DNA of 64,000 nt from Salminus brasiliensis (Eukaryota; Chordata; Actinopteri; Characiformes; Bryconidae): the NCBI RefSeq assembly GCF_030463535.1, contig NC_132892.1:30276507-30340506 (forward strand), written 5' to 3'. This document shows, piece by piece, positions 37,801 through 45,723 of this stretch. The position numbers and the translations under genes were made by a program. The notes below the pieces were generated by a model. The model saw only the letters and a list, made by a program, of their open reading frames with translations, searched no databases and had not been told where the DNA came from. The stretch's first letter is position 1; every line of letters starts with the position of its first letter.

Positions 37801-40800
37801 GCCCAGCTTAACAACATACAGAACTAGAAAGCTTGCCTTTATGAAAATGCTCACTTTGGAGAGCCAGGGCGGTAAATGATGAGCCCAGAGCCTTACCTTC
37901 CACATAAGGGCCGTCTTTGGGGTGTTCGCGGACACGCAGGTTAAACGTCTTCGCCAGCTTCCTCCTCAGCAGATCGCGCACACGTTCATTATAAATCTCC
38001 AAATAACTGACGAACACACACACACACACACACAAAACAACATTAGCTTAGCTTCTACCACAGGGCTCTCCAAAAGCCCTCAGGCCTCGGACCATTACCT
38101 GACTTCTGTGCGAAAGGAAGCTTCGTCTCGGCGGGTCATTCCAGATATCCGAGTGAACAAGCCTTCACAGATCCGAGGAATTAACCCCACGTCTCCCTAC
38201 GACACACAAGACACACACAGGGGTAGAAGATACTCAGAGGGAGATGGACTGAGTAACAGTCACATTCCTACAGAAAGTCATGGTGGGGGCATTAGAACAT
38301 CTCCAAAGTTCTCCTCATGGAGTCTAGTACTATTCAGAGTTCTCCTGGGTGGGTTGTCCAGAAAAAGATCCACAGAAGATCTCACCTACGTTCCTGCATC
38401 TGTTCTAATGGGATCCGGAGCTTCCACAGTAAAAGCTCATGGCTGAGAGACATGCTTTTAAAGACTAGAGACACTTAGTCTTACAGGGTTCCCCATCATG
38501 GTGTAGGACTTCCCCGATCCAGTCTGTCCATAAGCGAAGATGCAGGCATTATAGCCCTCGAATGCTGCCCTCAGAACGTCCGAGCCCAGGTCCCTGAACA
38601 CCTGAAAAACAGCGACATGCATAAAATATAGTGTTGAACTTTGAAACTGCAGCTCTAAAAGCTGCGGCACCAACCCTGCTGAACCTGCCCGGGGTTTGTT
38701 CCAACCCTAATCTGACACGCAATATTAACATGAGCCTGAATATCGTTATGAGCAGGATTAAGGGTAACGGATTAGGGATGAAATTGAACTAATGTGAGGA
38801 TGGAAGATGTCCAGGAGCAGAGCCGGCCACTCACAGTGGCACTGTGACCTTCCAAATAAAGGTTATTTTAGTTTGTTTACCAAAAGAACTGAAGCCAACT
38901 GAGCAAGACTGAACGGTGAAGAGCTCTCTACATCAGTTTGAAGTCACATGATCGCTGAATGATCTACCAAACATCAGGACCATAAAGTAATGGCACAAGC
39001 CCTCAGGCTTTCACCAGAGCACAGGGATGGCGTTGTGTACTAAACACACAGACATGCCTGTAAAACAGCAGCGGTGCCACACCTTCAAACTACCTTTCAC
39101 AAACATGCTCAGTGTGTACCGTAAGCTAACACAGACTGAATGGACAAAAGACAAAAGTAATGGGACACCTGCTCCTTTATTGTTTCTTCTGAAATCTCCT
39201 TGTTGGAGGACTCTGTGTGAAAAAGGTGGCGAAGATTCTAGAACAGTGTGACCAAGGTAGGAAAGATTCTAGAACAGTGTGACCAAGGTGGAGAAGATTC
39301 TAGAACACTGTAAGTAAGGTGGAGAAGATTCTAGAACAATATGAACAAGGAGAAGATACTAGAAGAGCGTGACCAAGGTGGAGAAGATTCTAGAACACTG
39401 TAAGTAAGGTGGAGAAGATTCTAGAACATTATGAACAAGGAGAAGATACTAGAAGAGCGTGACCAAGGTGGAGAGGATTCTAGATGAGCACAAACATGAG
39501 AAGAAGACTGTACAACAGTGTGACCAAGGTGGAGAAGATTACGGTCAGCTTGTTCTGACAGGAGCTGAATCTGGAGATGAGGCTCTAAAAGCTCTCAACC
39601 TGAACCAGTGGCTCCAGAGGTGAGTCTGAGGAGCACTGTCCTGAATTCACAGTGAAACAGGATCACTGCCACTTACCCCAACCCAAAAAGTACGAGTCTA
39701 AAGGGTAAGCTGATTCAGGCACCAAAGCTGATTAAACCATCACACACCCAGTGCTTCAGCTGCCGACCCAGAACCTGAAAACTCAAGCATTTCCTTCATC
39801 ACGTCCACCATCGGGCAGAGAGCCACCTCTGACGGAGAGGCACACACCCACCCGGAGCTAAACCCGACGACCAGCTGAAAGAACAGCTTTGATTAAGCGG
39901 TTCCCTCTCGCACACTCTTAAAACTGAAGGTGCTACTAAGGGTTCCTCGAGCGATGCCTCAGAAGAACCATATTTGTGGACGCCATAGAGATGTGCGACA
40001 CACGTGGTTCTTTATGGAACCAGCGGTAGCTAGCTCTTCTACGGAATCGCTTATAAACCCATTCCTTTGCGTCTACTTATCCGTAACACACGTCTGTGCG
40101 TTAGCTAAAGGTCAGGTGACTTTGTAAAATGGGACAGTTCTTTAATAGGTCAGTGCTGCGCAGCCTGATTGGTCATTTTAGCATTAGAACCCCAGACAAT
40201 GGGCTTTTATACTCAGATATCCAGAGATTAGATGAGGAAAAGCTGGTCCTGGTAAATTTGGTCCCCAGGAAGTTACACCATTTTTTCCTTATCCCAAACA
40301 CACCGACCATCCATAACATCCGCAGAAGATTCAAGAACAAGATAAACATCAGGAGAACAGGGTGGAGAAGATTCTAGAACCCTGTGGCCAAGGTGGGTTC
40401 TAGGAGTATTAATAAGGTGGAGAAGATTATAGAGCCCTGTGGCCAAGGTAAAAAAGATTCTAGAACAGGGTGACCAGGGTGGAAAAGGTTCTAGAACAGG
40501 ATGAACAAGGTGGAGAAGGTTCTAGAACAGGATGAACAAGGTGGAGAAGATTATAGAACCCTGTGGCCAAGGTGGAGAAGGTTCTAGAACAGGATGACAA
40601 ATGTGTAGAAGATTCTAGAAACCTGTGGCCAAGGAGGAGAAGGTTCTAGAACAGGATGACCAAGGAGGAGAAGGTTCTAGAACAGGATGACCAAGGAGGA
40701 GAAGGTTCTAGAACAGGATGACCAAGGAGGAGAAGGTTCTAGAACAGGATGACCAAGGCGGAGAACATTCTAGCACAGGATAAACAAGATGATTCCACAA

Positions 40801-43287
40801 ATCTGATACCTAGAAAATTACATCATTTTCTCCCTATCCCAAACAGTCAGAAGGTGCCTGTGAAAGGTTATATTAGACACCAAGTGTACAGGGAGTCCTG
40901 GGATGCAGATCATTAAATCTTCAGGTTTTCCGAACATTTCTGAAACGTGACCGTCCTGGAACCTCTTTAAAAAGATACAGGACGTCCTTAAAACGTTCTA
41001 CGTTCTTTGGGTTATAGGCTAGTCAGATCTGTGGAGATGAATCATATCAGATCTAGCACCAACATCTCCAACACCTCACCTTCTCTTGAGAAACGAAGCG
41101 CATGCTAGAGCGGTCGCCTGAGTCGTAGGAAAAATCGTACGTGAACGTCTTGGTTCTTTCTCTTACAGTGTCTCCAGTCAAACCATCTGGAATCTGGAAC
41201 GAAAAAGAGAAACAATCAGTAATCAATGACTTTCTGAATGTAGCAGTAGTGCACTGTGCTTTTATACAGATGCTACCTATGCTAACTATCTGGTCAGCTA
41301 TCAGCAGCGATCAGCAGACAAAAGCATATTATTTCATATTATTCCACCCCCCCACCCCCCCCACACACACACACACACACCCCACCCCCCTCTGATCTTT
41401 GATGGTTCATTTCTCCTAGCTGCTGGATTTAGTTTAGCAAATACAGCAATAATGTAGTGTAACTAACTAGCGTAATTAGCTGTCAGTGACATTTTTTGAA
41501 GAGAGCGACCAATGAGATCAGTTCTAGGAGGCGATTCTAGAAGAGCGCGACCAATGAGATCAGTTCTAGGAGGTGATTCTAGAAGAGAGCGACCAATGAG
41601 ATCAGTTCTAGGAGGCGATTCTAGAAGAGAGCGATCAATGAGATCAGTTCTAGGAGACGATTCTAGAAGAGCGCGACCAATGAGATCAGTTCTAGGAGGC
41701 GATTCTAGAAGAGCGCGACCAATGAGATCAGTTCTAGGAGACGATTCTAGAAGAGAGCGACCAATGAGATCAGTTCTAGGAGACGATTCTAGAAGAGCGC
41801 GACCAATGAGATCAGTTCTAGGAGACGATTCTAGAAGAGCGCGACCAATGAGATCAGTTCTAGGAGACGATTCTAGAAGAGCGCGAGCAATGAGATCAGT
41901 TCTAGGAGACGATTCTAGCTCTAGAAGCGATTCTAGCTCTAGAAGAGCGCAATGAGATCAGTTCTAGGATACAATTCTAGAACAGTGTGAACAATGAGAT
42001 CAGTTCTAGGAGGCGATTCCAGAACAGCGTGAACTAGGCAGTGACGATCATTCTAGACTAACAGCTAAATGCAACACAGCCAATACAGCAATAAAGTGTA
42101 ATTAGCGGTCAGTGATTGTTCGCATTTTTTTGTGTTTAACCAGTTAAAATTAAACTCAAACTGGAAAAAAAACAAAGATACTACAGATTTCTGCTTTTAT
42201 AATACCTGAATTTCAGTCATTATTATTTTATCTACACATTAGAGTTTTAAATATGATGCTAAGTAGCGCTGCTAGCGTTTCCTACACCACAGTTAGTCAC
42301 ATCACGAAAAAGTTCCCAAGAAAAAGTCCATTAAAACTTACTTTTAAATTTGTGATGGTGGTTTTGTTCCCCTCCATCTCAATGATGCTTTGGGCAGATA
42401 ACTCCTTTTCACTAAACAGAAGAGACAGAGATCGTCTTCAGTTGAGGGGACAGGAACTAGCTAGTGCAACTGATTGGACAAGAGCACCATTTCTTTGCAG
42501 ATGTCCTCTAGTGCAGAGACATTCTTGGGTCGTCTTGCTGTCAAAACCCCTCGGCGGTCATTACAAACATCAGGGCAAGGCCAAAGTTTCCAGAGAACAC
42601 CTAGATGGAGACCAGGACATCTGGGACAAAGTGCTTTGGACAGATGACTCTTCTTCTCTTTGTCTCAACCTTGTCTCGTCTCTTTCTGACGGAAGACGCT
42701 GTACTTTAAGCTGGTCAGACCTACCTGAAGGTCCTGTGATGACCTTTTAGGACCGCTGGAGACTTCTTTGTGTACTTTGTGGTCTGATCTGGGGCTGAAC
42801 TTGCTGGGGACAGTCTGATCTGGACATGTTGACAAGTGTTTGACTTCTGAGATCCTTTTAAATGCTTAACCAGAATGACCAGCTAGTCCCATCAAACTCC
42901 ACGCTGGTCAACCTGCATCACCAGCTGTCTGGATGACCAGCGTTTCCACCACACTGACCATCAAAGACCAGCTTGGACCATCTTCCAGCAGATCCTGAGC
43001 TGGACTTAACATCGGTCCAGGCTCAGGGTCTGCTGGTAGCTGCTTTGAGATGGTCTAATCTGGTCTGTGATGGTCAAGAAGGTTGAAGAGCTGGTTGAGA
43101 AGATACCCTATACTGGTGAGCAAGCTGGTCTCTCCTAGCTGCTGGGTTTAGAGGGGGGGAGAACCAGTGCGTGGCAGGTGGATACTCAATGGGCAGCATT
43201 TGTGGTGGAAGCCCAGGAGAACCCACCTAGCAGCTCTTACCGTGTGTTCATGGGCCGGACCCTCACGGCCACTCGTACGGAGGCCAT
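15044..43287 (-). CDS. kif16b: Kinesin family member 16B (PX-domain kinesin-3), complete
   Basis: Kif16b is a plus-end kinesin-3 that binds PI3P on early endosomes through its C-terminal PX domain and moves receptors and cargo outward. Thirty-one coding exons run from the ATG at 43285-43287 to the TGA at 15044-15046 and total 4092 nt, 1363 aa, against about 1317 in human. The start [16 protein letters not shown] matches the family. Order: motor (1 to ~360), neck and FHA (~435-565), coiled coil (~595-1190), PX (~1220-1340), C-terminal FDYSSHGTG. All junctions are GT-AG and in frame. It is convergent with ndufaf5 and divergent from nup133. Teleosts may have two kif16b paralogs; which one this is cannot be decided here. 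Exon coordinates are in the part entries. Confidence 0.95.
15373..15605 (-). mobile_element. tRNA-derived SINE with LINE-like tail (copy B1)
   Basis: Reverse strand of the family at 17.56 kb. On the plus strand it shows CATTTAGCTGACGCTCTCAT (tail) through GTTGCGCCACACCAACCAC (head). It lies in the last kif16b intron. Confidence 0.8.
15938..16250 (+). repeat. Dispersed duplicate 2 (partner at 14.16 kb)
   Basis: Direct copy of 14160-14520, also carrying an expanded (TAA)n run. Adjacent to it, GTTGACCAGAACATTGGGCC at 16268 repeats 15776-15797. Confidence 0.85.
16580..17078 (+). mobile_element. LINE 3' end fragment (decayed reverse transcriptase C terminus and tail)
   Basis: Interrupted reading frames encode pieces resembling the C-terminal region of fish non-LTR reverse transcriptases ([51 protein letters not shown]). 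The sequence ends with TTGTAAGTCGCTCTGGAGAA and a GCGTCTGCC segment, the same tail type used by the SINEs at 15.4, 17.6 and 30.7 kb. The 5' end is truncated. Confidence 0.7.
17560..17800 (+). mobile_element. tRNA-derived SINE with LINE-like tail (copy B2)
   Basis: The head GGTTGGTGTGGTGCAACAGA has an A-box-like start, and GGTTCGATTCCCAGTGTGG is a good B box. The tail AAGTCGCTCTGGATAAGAGC is followed by ATGTAAATGTAAATG. It lies in kif16b intron 29. Confidence 0.85.
18221..18560 (+). mobile_element. MITE family D copy 1
   Basis: The left end GAGCTGGGCAATATGACGAT and the right end TACCATATTGCCCAGCCCC are inverted. The interior matches 31157-31458 (CACTGATCAGCTGCAGGTT; GAAGAGCAGCAGATGTTGAA). Confidence 0.8.
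19086..19156 (+). repeat. (CA)n microsatellite
   Basis: About 35 CA units in kif16b intron 27. Confidence 0.98.
20262..20998 (+). repeat. Minisatellite, ~35-50 bp units each centred on TGACGTCA
   Basis: The unit is ATGCTGACGTCATAACCC plus GTTACACCGAGCGAGAT, or a longer variant with ACTAGATGAATTGTATAGTT. I count 16 exact TGACGTCA palindromes from 20310 to 20984; other units carry TGACATCA or TGATATCA. It lies in kif16b intron 25. Confidence 0.95.
21122..27482 (-). CDS. kif16b: kif16b exons 18-25, coiled-coil stalk
   Basis: Exons: 27429-27482, 27112-27313, 25953-26209, 25475-25865, 22441-22710, 22037-22350, 21303-21461, 21122-21227. The encoded ~580 residues are Glu/Gln/Arg/Leu-rich heptads ([44 protein letters not shown]). 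Exon 20 contains an acidic insert built on an LLEES repeat and LEVLEVLEV. Donors of exons 18 (GTTTTG) and 19 (GTTTGT) are weak, so alternative splicing is plausible. Confidence 0.9.
21805..21982 (-). mobile_element. MITE family A fragment
   Basis: Ends on the plus strand with GGTGTCCCAATACTTTTGTC and CATAAAGTGTAG, the reverse of the family 5' terminus. It lies in kif16b intron 23. Confidence 0.75.
22955..23640. mobile_element. hAT-like MITE
   Basis: The left part has ATATCGGTCGATACCCGATA and the right part ends CGATCCTAATATCGGATCAG then TGCATCTCTA, resembling termini of fish hAT nonautonomous elements. An additional inverted block (23010-23075 versus 23735-23812, AGACTTAAGACATCAGGATT) surrounds it. 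Confidence 0.5.
23845..25450 (-). mobile_element. Tc1-like transposase relic, split by a LINE insertion
   Basis: 23872-24097 on the minus strand encodes a transposase N-terminal-like piece ([32 protein letters not shown]). It resumes at 25339 with CAATCAAGAT and GACCAGACTAAACGTCTGAG. An uninterrupted relative lies at 35735-36015. Confidence 0.75.
24098..25338 (+). mobile_element. 5'-truncated L2/CR1-like non-LTR retrotransposon
   Basis: The ORF continuous to 24916 encodes the C-terminal part of a reverse transcriptase: [19 protein letters not shown], catalytic [56 protein letters not shown] and [19 protein letters not shown] 3' UTR follows with ATTTCATTGTACAGCG and GACAATAAAACTC, ending in TTGAATC repeats, a usual 3' end for such elements. 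It starts mid-domain and lacks the 5' half, so it is a dead-on-arrival copy although this part of the frame is open. Confidence 0.88.
26346..27045 (+). repeat. 30-bp minisatellite, about 22 units
   Basis: The unit is AGAGCCTCGTTCTAGAGACC followed by GATGGTCATT. Units from about 26600 to 26880 are nearly identical, and outer units are diverged. It lies in kif16b intron 19, just after coiled-coil exon 19. Confidence 0.97.
27483..28150. other. kif16b intron 17 part, no gene recognised
   Basis: AT-rich unique-looking sequence with short AATATAAAA runs near 27730-27780. Confidence 0.5.
28155..28505 (+). mobile_element. tRNA-derived SINE (copy C1)
   Basis: GGTTCAGAGTGTCTCAGTGG and TCTAATG carry an A-box-like segment, and GTCGCAAGTTCGAATCCCGA is a B box. 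The body GCCATCAGCAGCCGGAG continues to GCATTGCTAGTGCTAGGGGG, and an A-rich tail ends near 28503. Relatives lie at 34945-35170 and 50155-50535 in reverse. Confidence 0.85.
28863..28900 (+). repeat. (CA)n microsatellite
   Basis: About 19 CA units in kif16b intron 17. Confidence 0.97.
29035..29500. mobile_element. Fold-back element with long inverted arms
   Basis: CAGGCTCCTGCAGATGGCGC near 29063 is inverted at 29446-29472 (GCGCCATCTGCAGGAGCCTG). A central palindrome, about 29247-29335, pairs GGAAGCATACGGTCATAC with GTATGACCGTATGCTTCC. Intermediate segments also pair imperfectly. Confidence 0.85.
29501..30730. other. kif16b intron 17 part, no gene recognised
   Basis: AT-rich sequence with (ATAAAT) and TATATA patches. 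A Lys-rich ORF at 29596-29889 has no family features that I recognise and no exon-like boundaries. Confidence 0.5.
30731..31118 (+). mobile_element. tRNA-derived SINE (copy B3) interrupted by a MITE A fragment
   Basis: The SINE head TGGTTGGTGTGGTGCAACGG and CATTGGGCAAGACTACA are followed at about 30840-31025 by MITE A sequence (CATTCCAGAGAACACAGTTC; CCCACGCCTGGCATTAGGC). The SINE resumes with ACTACATTGGCCCTCCTCTG and the TCTGGATAAGAGCGTCAGC tail. Confidence 0.8.
31157..31458 (+). mobile_element. MITE family D copy 2
   Basis: Same termini and interior as 18221-18560: GGGCTGGGCAATATGACGAT at the left, TACCATATCGCCCAACTG at the right. Confidence 0.8.
32122..35620 (-). CDS. kif16b: kif16b exons 11-17, neck and FHA domain
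   Basis: Exons: 35555-35620, 35383-35442, 34572-34691, 33994-34045, 33460-33597, 32816-32898, 32122-32210. Residues ~393-434 form the neck ([18 protein letters not shown]). The FHA domain runs from [15 protein letters not shown] to [17 protein letters not shown], with the FVGRED and ESEHC strands that bracket the phosphopeptide pocket in this fold. [17 protein letters not shown] follows as a Ser-rich linker. Exon 13 has a 50-bp (TG)n run upstream of its acceptor. Confidence 0.93.
32375..32815. repeat. Polypurine (A/G) low-complexity tract with (GACA)n end
   Basis: About 400 bp of A- and G-rich sequence in kif16b intron 16, ending in CAGACAGACAGACAGACAGA next to the exon 16 donor. Lys-rich and Phe-rich ORFs over it are compositional artefacts. 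Confidence 0.9.
32960..33440 (+). repeat. ~65-bp minisatellite shared with nup133 intron 8
   Basis: The unit contains GTACACCAGCAAGGTGGAGC, TACAAGAGAGGGGTTTCC and AATAAAGTGGCCAGTGAGTG, about seven copies, in kif16b intron 15. The array abuts exon 15. Confidence 0.93.
33665..33960 (-). mobile_element. MITE family A fragment
   Basis: Contains the reverse of the family interior (GCTGAATGCAATCAAATCCT; CACAGCAATG) between kif16b exons 14 and 15. Confidence 0.5.
34133..34482 (-). mobile_element. MITE family A copy with both termini
   Basis: Left TACACTACATGTCCAAATGT and right GTCCCAATACTTTTGTCCAT are the family termini. The interior GCCAGGCGTGGGCTAGAGGG matches the reverse of the 54.9-kb copy. 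Confidence 0.8.
34695..34746 (+). repeat. (CA)n microsatellite at the kif16b exon 13 acceptor
   Basis: On the transcribed strand this is (TG)n ending a few bases before the CAG acceptor of exon 13. Confidence 0.97.
34824..34889. repeat. (TA)n microsatellite
   Basis: About 33 TA units in kif16b intron 12. Confidence 0.98.
34945..35170 (-). mobile_element. tRNA-derived SINE fragment (copy C2)
   Basis: Reverse strand resembles 28155-28505 (GCTTTGCCATCGGCAGCCGG; GGAGGCGCTGGCTGG). The promoter half is lost. Confidence 0.65.
35735..36015 (-). mobile_element. Tc1-like transposase relic, uninterrupted
   Basis: Shares CTTTCTGAAGGCCTCAGAGA and TGGATCTGGCCATGCTGGTG, then CACTTCAACTTCAATCAAGA and CAGACTAAACGTCTGAGG, with the split relic at 23.8-25.4 kb, but without the LINE. 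Confidence 0.8.
36258..43287 (-). CDS. kif16b: kif16b exons 1-10, kinesin motor domain
   Basis: Exons, 5' to 3': 43241-43287, 42342-42411, 41080-41193, 38485-38601, 38099-38196, 37897-38006, 37586-37728, 37313-37481, 37019-37150, 36258-36433. The P-loop [13 protein letters not shown] starts at residue 102, switch I is [11 protein letters not shown] and switch II is [12 protein letters not shown], followed by [20 protein letters not shown] and [11 protein letters not shown]. All nucleotide-binding motifs are intact, so the motor should be active. Exon 6 has a (TG)n run directly upstream of its acceptor on the minus strand. Intron 3 holds two TTCTAGAA-rich minisatellites and intron 2 a third array. 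Confidence 0.95.
36434..37018. other. kif16b intron 9, no gene recognised
   Basis: AT-rich with a TTG/GTT-rich low-complexity patch at 36855-36900. Confidence 0.5.
39138..39215 (+). mobile_element. MITE family A 5' fragment
   Basis: AATGGGACACCTGCTCCTTT and ATTGTTTCTTCTGAAATC match the family 5' end. Confidence 0.65.
39215..39545 (+). repeat. ~30-bp minisatellite with TTCTAGAA core, block 1
   Basis: The unit is GGTGGAGAAGATTCTAGAAC followed by AGTGTGACCAA, about ten diverged copies in kif16b intron 3. Confidence 0.92.
40365..40785 (+). repeat. ~30-bp minisatellite with TTCTAGAA core, block 2
   Basis: The unit is GGAGAAGGTTCTAGAACAGG followed by ATGACCAAGGA, about thirteen copies, clearly the same family as block 1 but separated by about 0.8 kb of other sequence. 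Confidence 0.93.
41510..42060 (+). repeat. 42-bp minisatellite with TTCTAGAAG core
   Basis: The unit is CCAATGAGATCAGTTCTAGG followed by AGGCGATTCTAGAAGAGCGC and GA, about twelve copies in kif16b intron 2. Because 42 is a multiple of three, it yields a false repetitive ORF. Confidence 0.96.
42420..42850 (+). mobile_element. Decayed Tc1-like transposase fragment
   Basis: One frame reads [20 protein letters not shown] then LWTDDS, matching the first catalytic-Asp region of fish Tc1-like transposases; stops and frameshifts surround it. It lies in kif16b intron 1. Confidence 0.6.
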
Positions 43288-43469
43288 CCTCGTATCTCCA
43301 GTAACTCCCTGGCACACACCGGGTTTTCACTTTCAGAGCCCGCAGAGAGAACCTACAGGACCGTCCGGCTGCATCTACACCAACACCGGTACACACACTC
43401 CGCAGTCACGTGGAGAAGGCTGGACCCTGCAGGACCCTCATAGCGCCGTTAGTTCAGAGAGTGGAGGAG

Positions 43470-43501
<32 letters not shown>

Positions 43502-43768
43502 TGGACAGAGAAGTCAAACTCGGAGGAGAGAGGAGAGCCTTTCCTCGCTGTCTGTTTACTTCTGATTTTAAAGCGCCTCCCTCACGCCTCCGTTATTATT
43601 ATACACACTCTACCGCCCCCTGCTGCACCGGAGGGGGTGTGCAATAACACTAAGGGGCCCGGCTCCAATCTGGAGGTAGCTGCCTTGCTGCCTTGCTGCC
43701 TACGCGGCCTCACAAGTGTTCACTGTAAAAATCACGAAGGCAAAAGTGCTATGAGCGTTTATTCTTGA

Positions 43769-43799
<31 letters not shown>

Positions 43800-43811
<12 letters not shown>

Positions 43812-44275
43812 AATGAACTTATCTCTGATTGGCTGTATTCATTTAGGGTGCATCCAGACCCAGTCTAGACTGAAACCCTAGTCTCGGAGTCTCAGAGTCC
43901 TGCCTACGTAGGGAGCATTTCCTACAATTCAGACACACCCACATATCCTTAAGGAGTTATGCAAATGACCTTAGCTCTGATTGGCTGTATTCATTTAGGG
44001 TGCATCCAGACCCAGTTTAGACTGAAACCCTAGTCTCGGAGTCTCAGAGTCCTGCCTACATAGGGAGCATTTCCTACAATTCAGACACAACCCACATATC
44101 CTTAAGGAGTTATGCAAATGACCTTAGCTCTGATTGGCTGTATTCATTTATTGTGCATTCAGACCCAGTCTAGACTGTCTGGACTGAAACCATAGTCTCT
44201 GAGTCTCAGAGTCCTGCCTACATATCCTCAAGGAGCTATGCAAATGACCTTATCTCTGATTGGCTAGCAGTCTAG
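43800..44275 (+). repeat. Tandem repeat, ~125-153 bp, with ATGCAAAT and GATTGG
   Basis: Four units. Each starts near ATGCAAAT (43807, 43959, 44112, 44238), followed by CTCTGATTGGCTGTATTCAT; the first three continue with CAGACCCAGT-type sequence and GAGTCTCAGAGTCCTGCCTA. It begins about 0.5 kb upstream of the kif16b ATG. Confidence 0.93.
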
Positions 44276-44459
44276 ACACTAGTGAACAGGCTAGACTAGC
44301 CTAGCCTATCCTGTGCTTGTGTGCTGAACAGGATATGGGCACTCGTGACGTCATAAAACCTGTAAATCTGAGAGTTTGCAAATATTTATTTTTGTGTATA
44401 TCATGTTTGCATGTACATATAATGGGTGGGTAGATGCTTTGATGAAGCACCTGAAAATA

Positions 44460-45000
44460 ATAGTTATCAGCCATAATATTAAAACCACGGACAGTTAAAT
44501 AACATTGGATGTCCTGGTTTCAGTGGCAGTTGTGATGGATGGAGCTACATATTAGGCAGCGAGTGAACAGTCAGAAGGTGATGTTGGTGCTAGAAGCAGG
44601 AAGAATGGGTCAGAACATCTCCAGAACATCAGGTAAGGTCGGTCTTGTGGAGTGTTCCCAGTACGCAGTGGTCTGTATCTACCTACCAAAATTGCTCTGA
44701 GGAAGGACAACCAAGTCATGGGCATCAAGGAAGGCTCACTGATGCTTATAGAGGCCCGACCTTGCAAATTACAGGACTTACTGGATCTTCTGCTAACGTC
44801 TTGGTGGCAGAAACCACAGGACCCCTTTAGAGGCCTTGTGGAGACCATGCCTCGACAGGTCAGAGCTGGAGGGGGGGGGGGGTTGAGATATGACAGTGAC
44901 ATACTCGCTTGCGTCCAGTAGGGGGCGACACTGGTTTAAACAAAACATACACAGTGTGTTGAAGGAATAGAAAAGGTTGTTGACATGACATGGCATTTTT
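44460..45000 (+). mobile_element. Interspersed repeat G, copy 1
   Basis: Starts CAGCCATAATATTAAAACCA and includes CAAGTCATGGGCATCAAGGA, GACCATGCCTCGACAGGTCA and AACAAAACATACACAGTGTG. The head is widespread in fish genomes; class is not assigned. Confidence 0.8.
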
Positions 45001-45014
45001 ACTACTACTACTAC

Positions 45015-45050
<36 letters not shown>

Positions 45051-45539
45051 TGATTAATATTGCTATGTAATGTATGTAATATATATTACTATTTTATGTA
45101 TATAAAATGCACTAAATTGTTAAAAATCTTATTATTTATTTCTTTTTTTTCAGTTTTGAGCTAAATTCCACAATTGTCGTATGGTGTGACTGTCTCAATT
45201 TTTCTGAATTAAAAATAATAATAATACAAATAAAAAAAAATTTTTTTACCCTTAGCATAATTTTTACAAGCATTTAATTTAGTAAATTACAAGACTTGAT
45301 TAATTTCCTAACGCATATAGTTCTTCAAAATTATTCTTTAGAAAAAACAACACACTTTCCTCTAACGAAAATAGCAATAGCTATCCAACAACACACTGAC
45401 TGCAAACTAAATATGTCTAATATTATATATTCTAATATATACAGTTATATATTAATATTACTTACAGTCTTTACTGTCCAGTTAAATCGTTTTAAACAAT
45501 TTTCCAATATATATACATATCGTTTGCGCAAAAAAAAAG

Positions 45540-45723
45540 TTAAAAAGTTGTTGCACCTTGTTAAACTACATTTCCCATGATGCTTCGCGGGTAGTTGCGT
45601 CTCCGGCGCCTGTAGGTGACGTATAATGATCTGCGCGGTAAAATACACGCTGAATGGTGACCGCGTTTTAACGTCAGCGGAGTTTTGGTTGTTTTTTTCA
45701 GGTTTTGGAAGCTGCTGGAGAAA
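45540..45723 (+). promoter_or_regulatory. nup133 core promoter with ZNF143-type motif
   Basis: ACTACATTTCCCATGATGC at 45565-45583 matches the ZNF143/THAP11 promoter element (ACTACAATTCCCAGCATGC type) about 140 bp before the ATG. The surroundings are CpG-rich with a GTGACGTA CRE-like site near 45616. Confidence 0.75.

Larger units (their letters stand above)
43288..45723. other. Divergent kif16b/nup133 intergenic region
   Basis: Contains a (GGA)n purine patch at 43460-43500, (TA)n at 43771-43808, the octamer-bearing tandem repeat (43800-44270), repeat G copy 1 (44460-45000), (TAA)n at about 45005-45046, AT-rich sequence and the nup133 promoter. Confidence 0.8.

Noticed and set aside
41512-41955. 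147-aa ORF of 14-residue repeats ([14 protein letters not shown])
   Set aside because: Direct translation of the 42-bp minisatellite in a kif16b intron; the unit length keeps the frame open by arithmetic. No start context or flanking gene structure.
15044-43287. Two separate genes (kinesin and a PX/sorting-nexin gene)
   Set aside because: Exon phases join the motor, FHA, coiled coil and PX parts into one 4092-nt frame, in KIF16B order.
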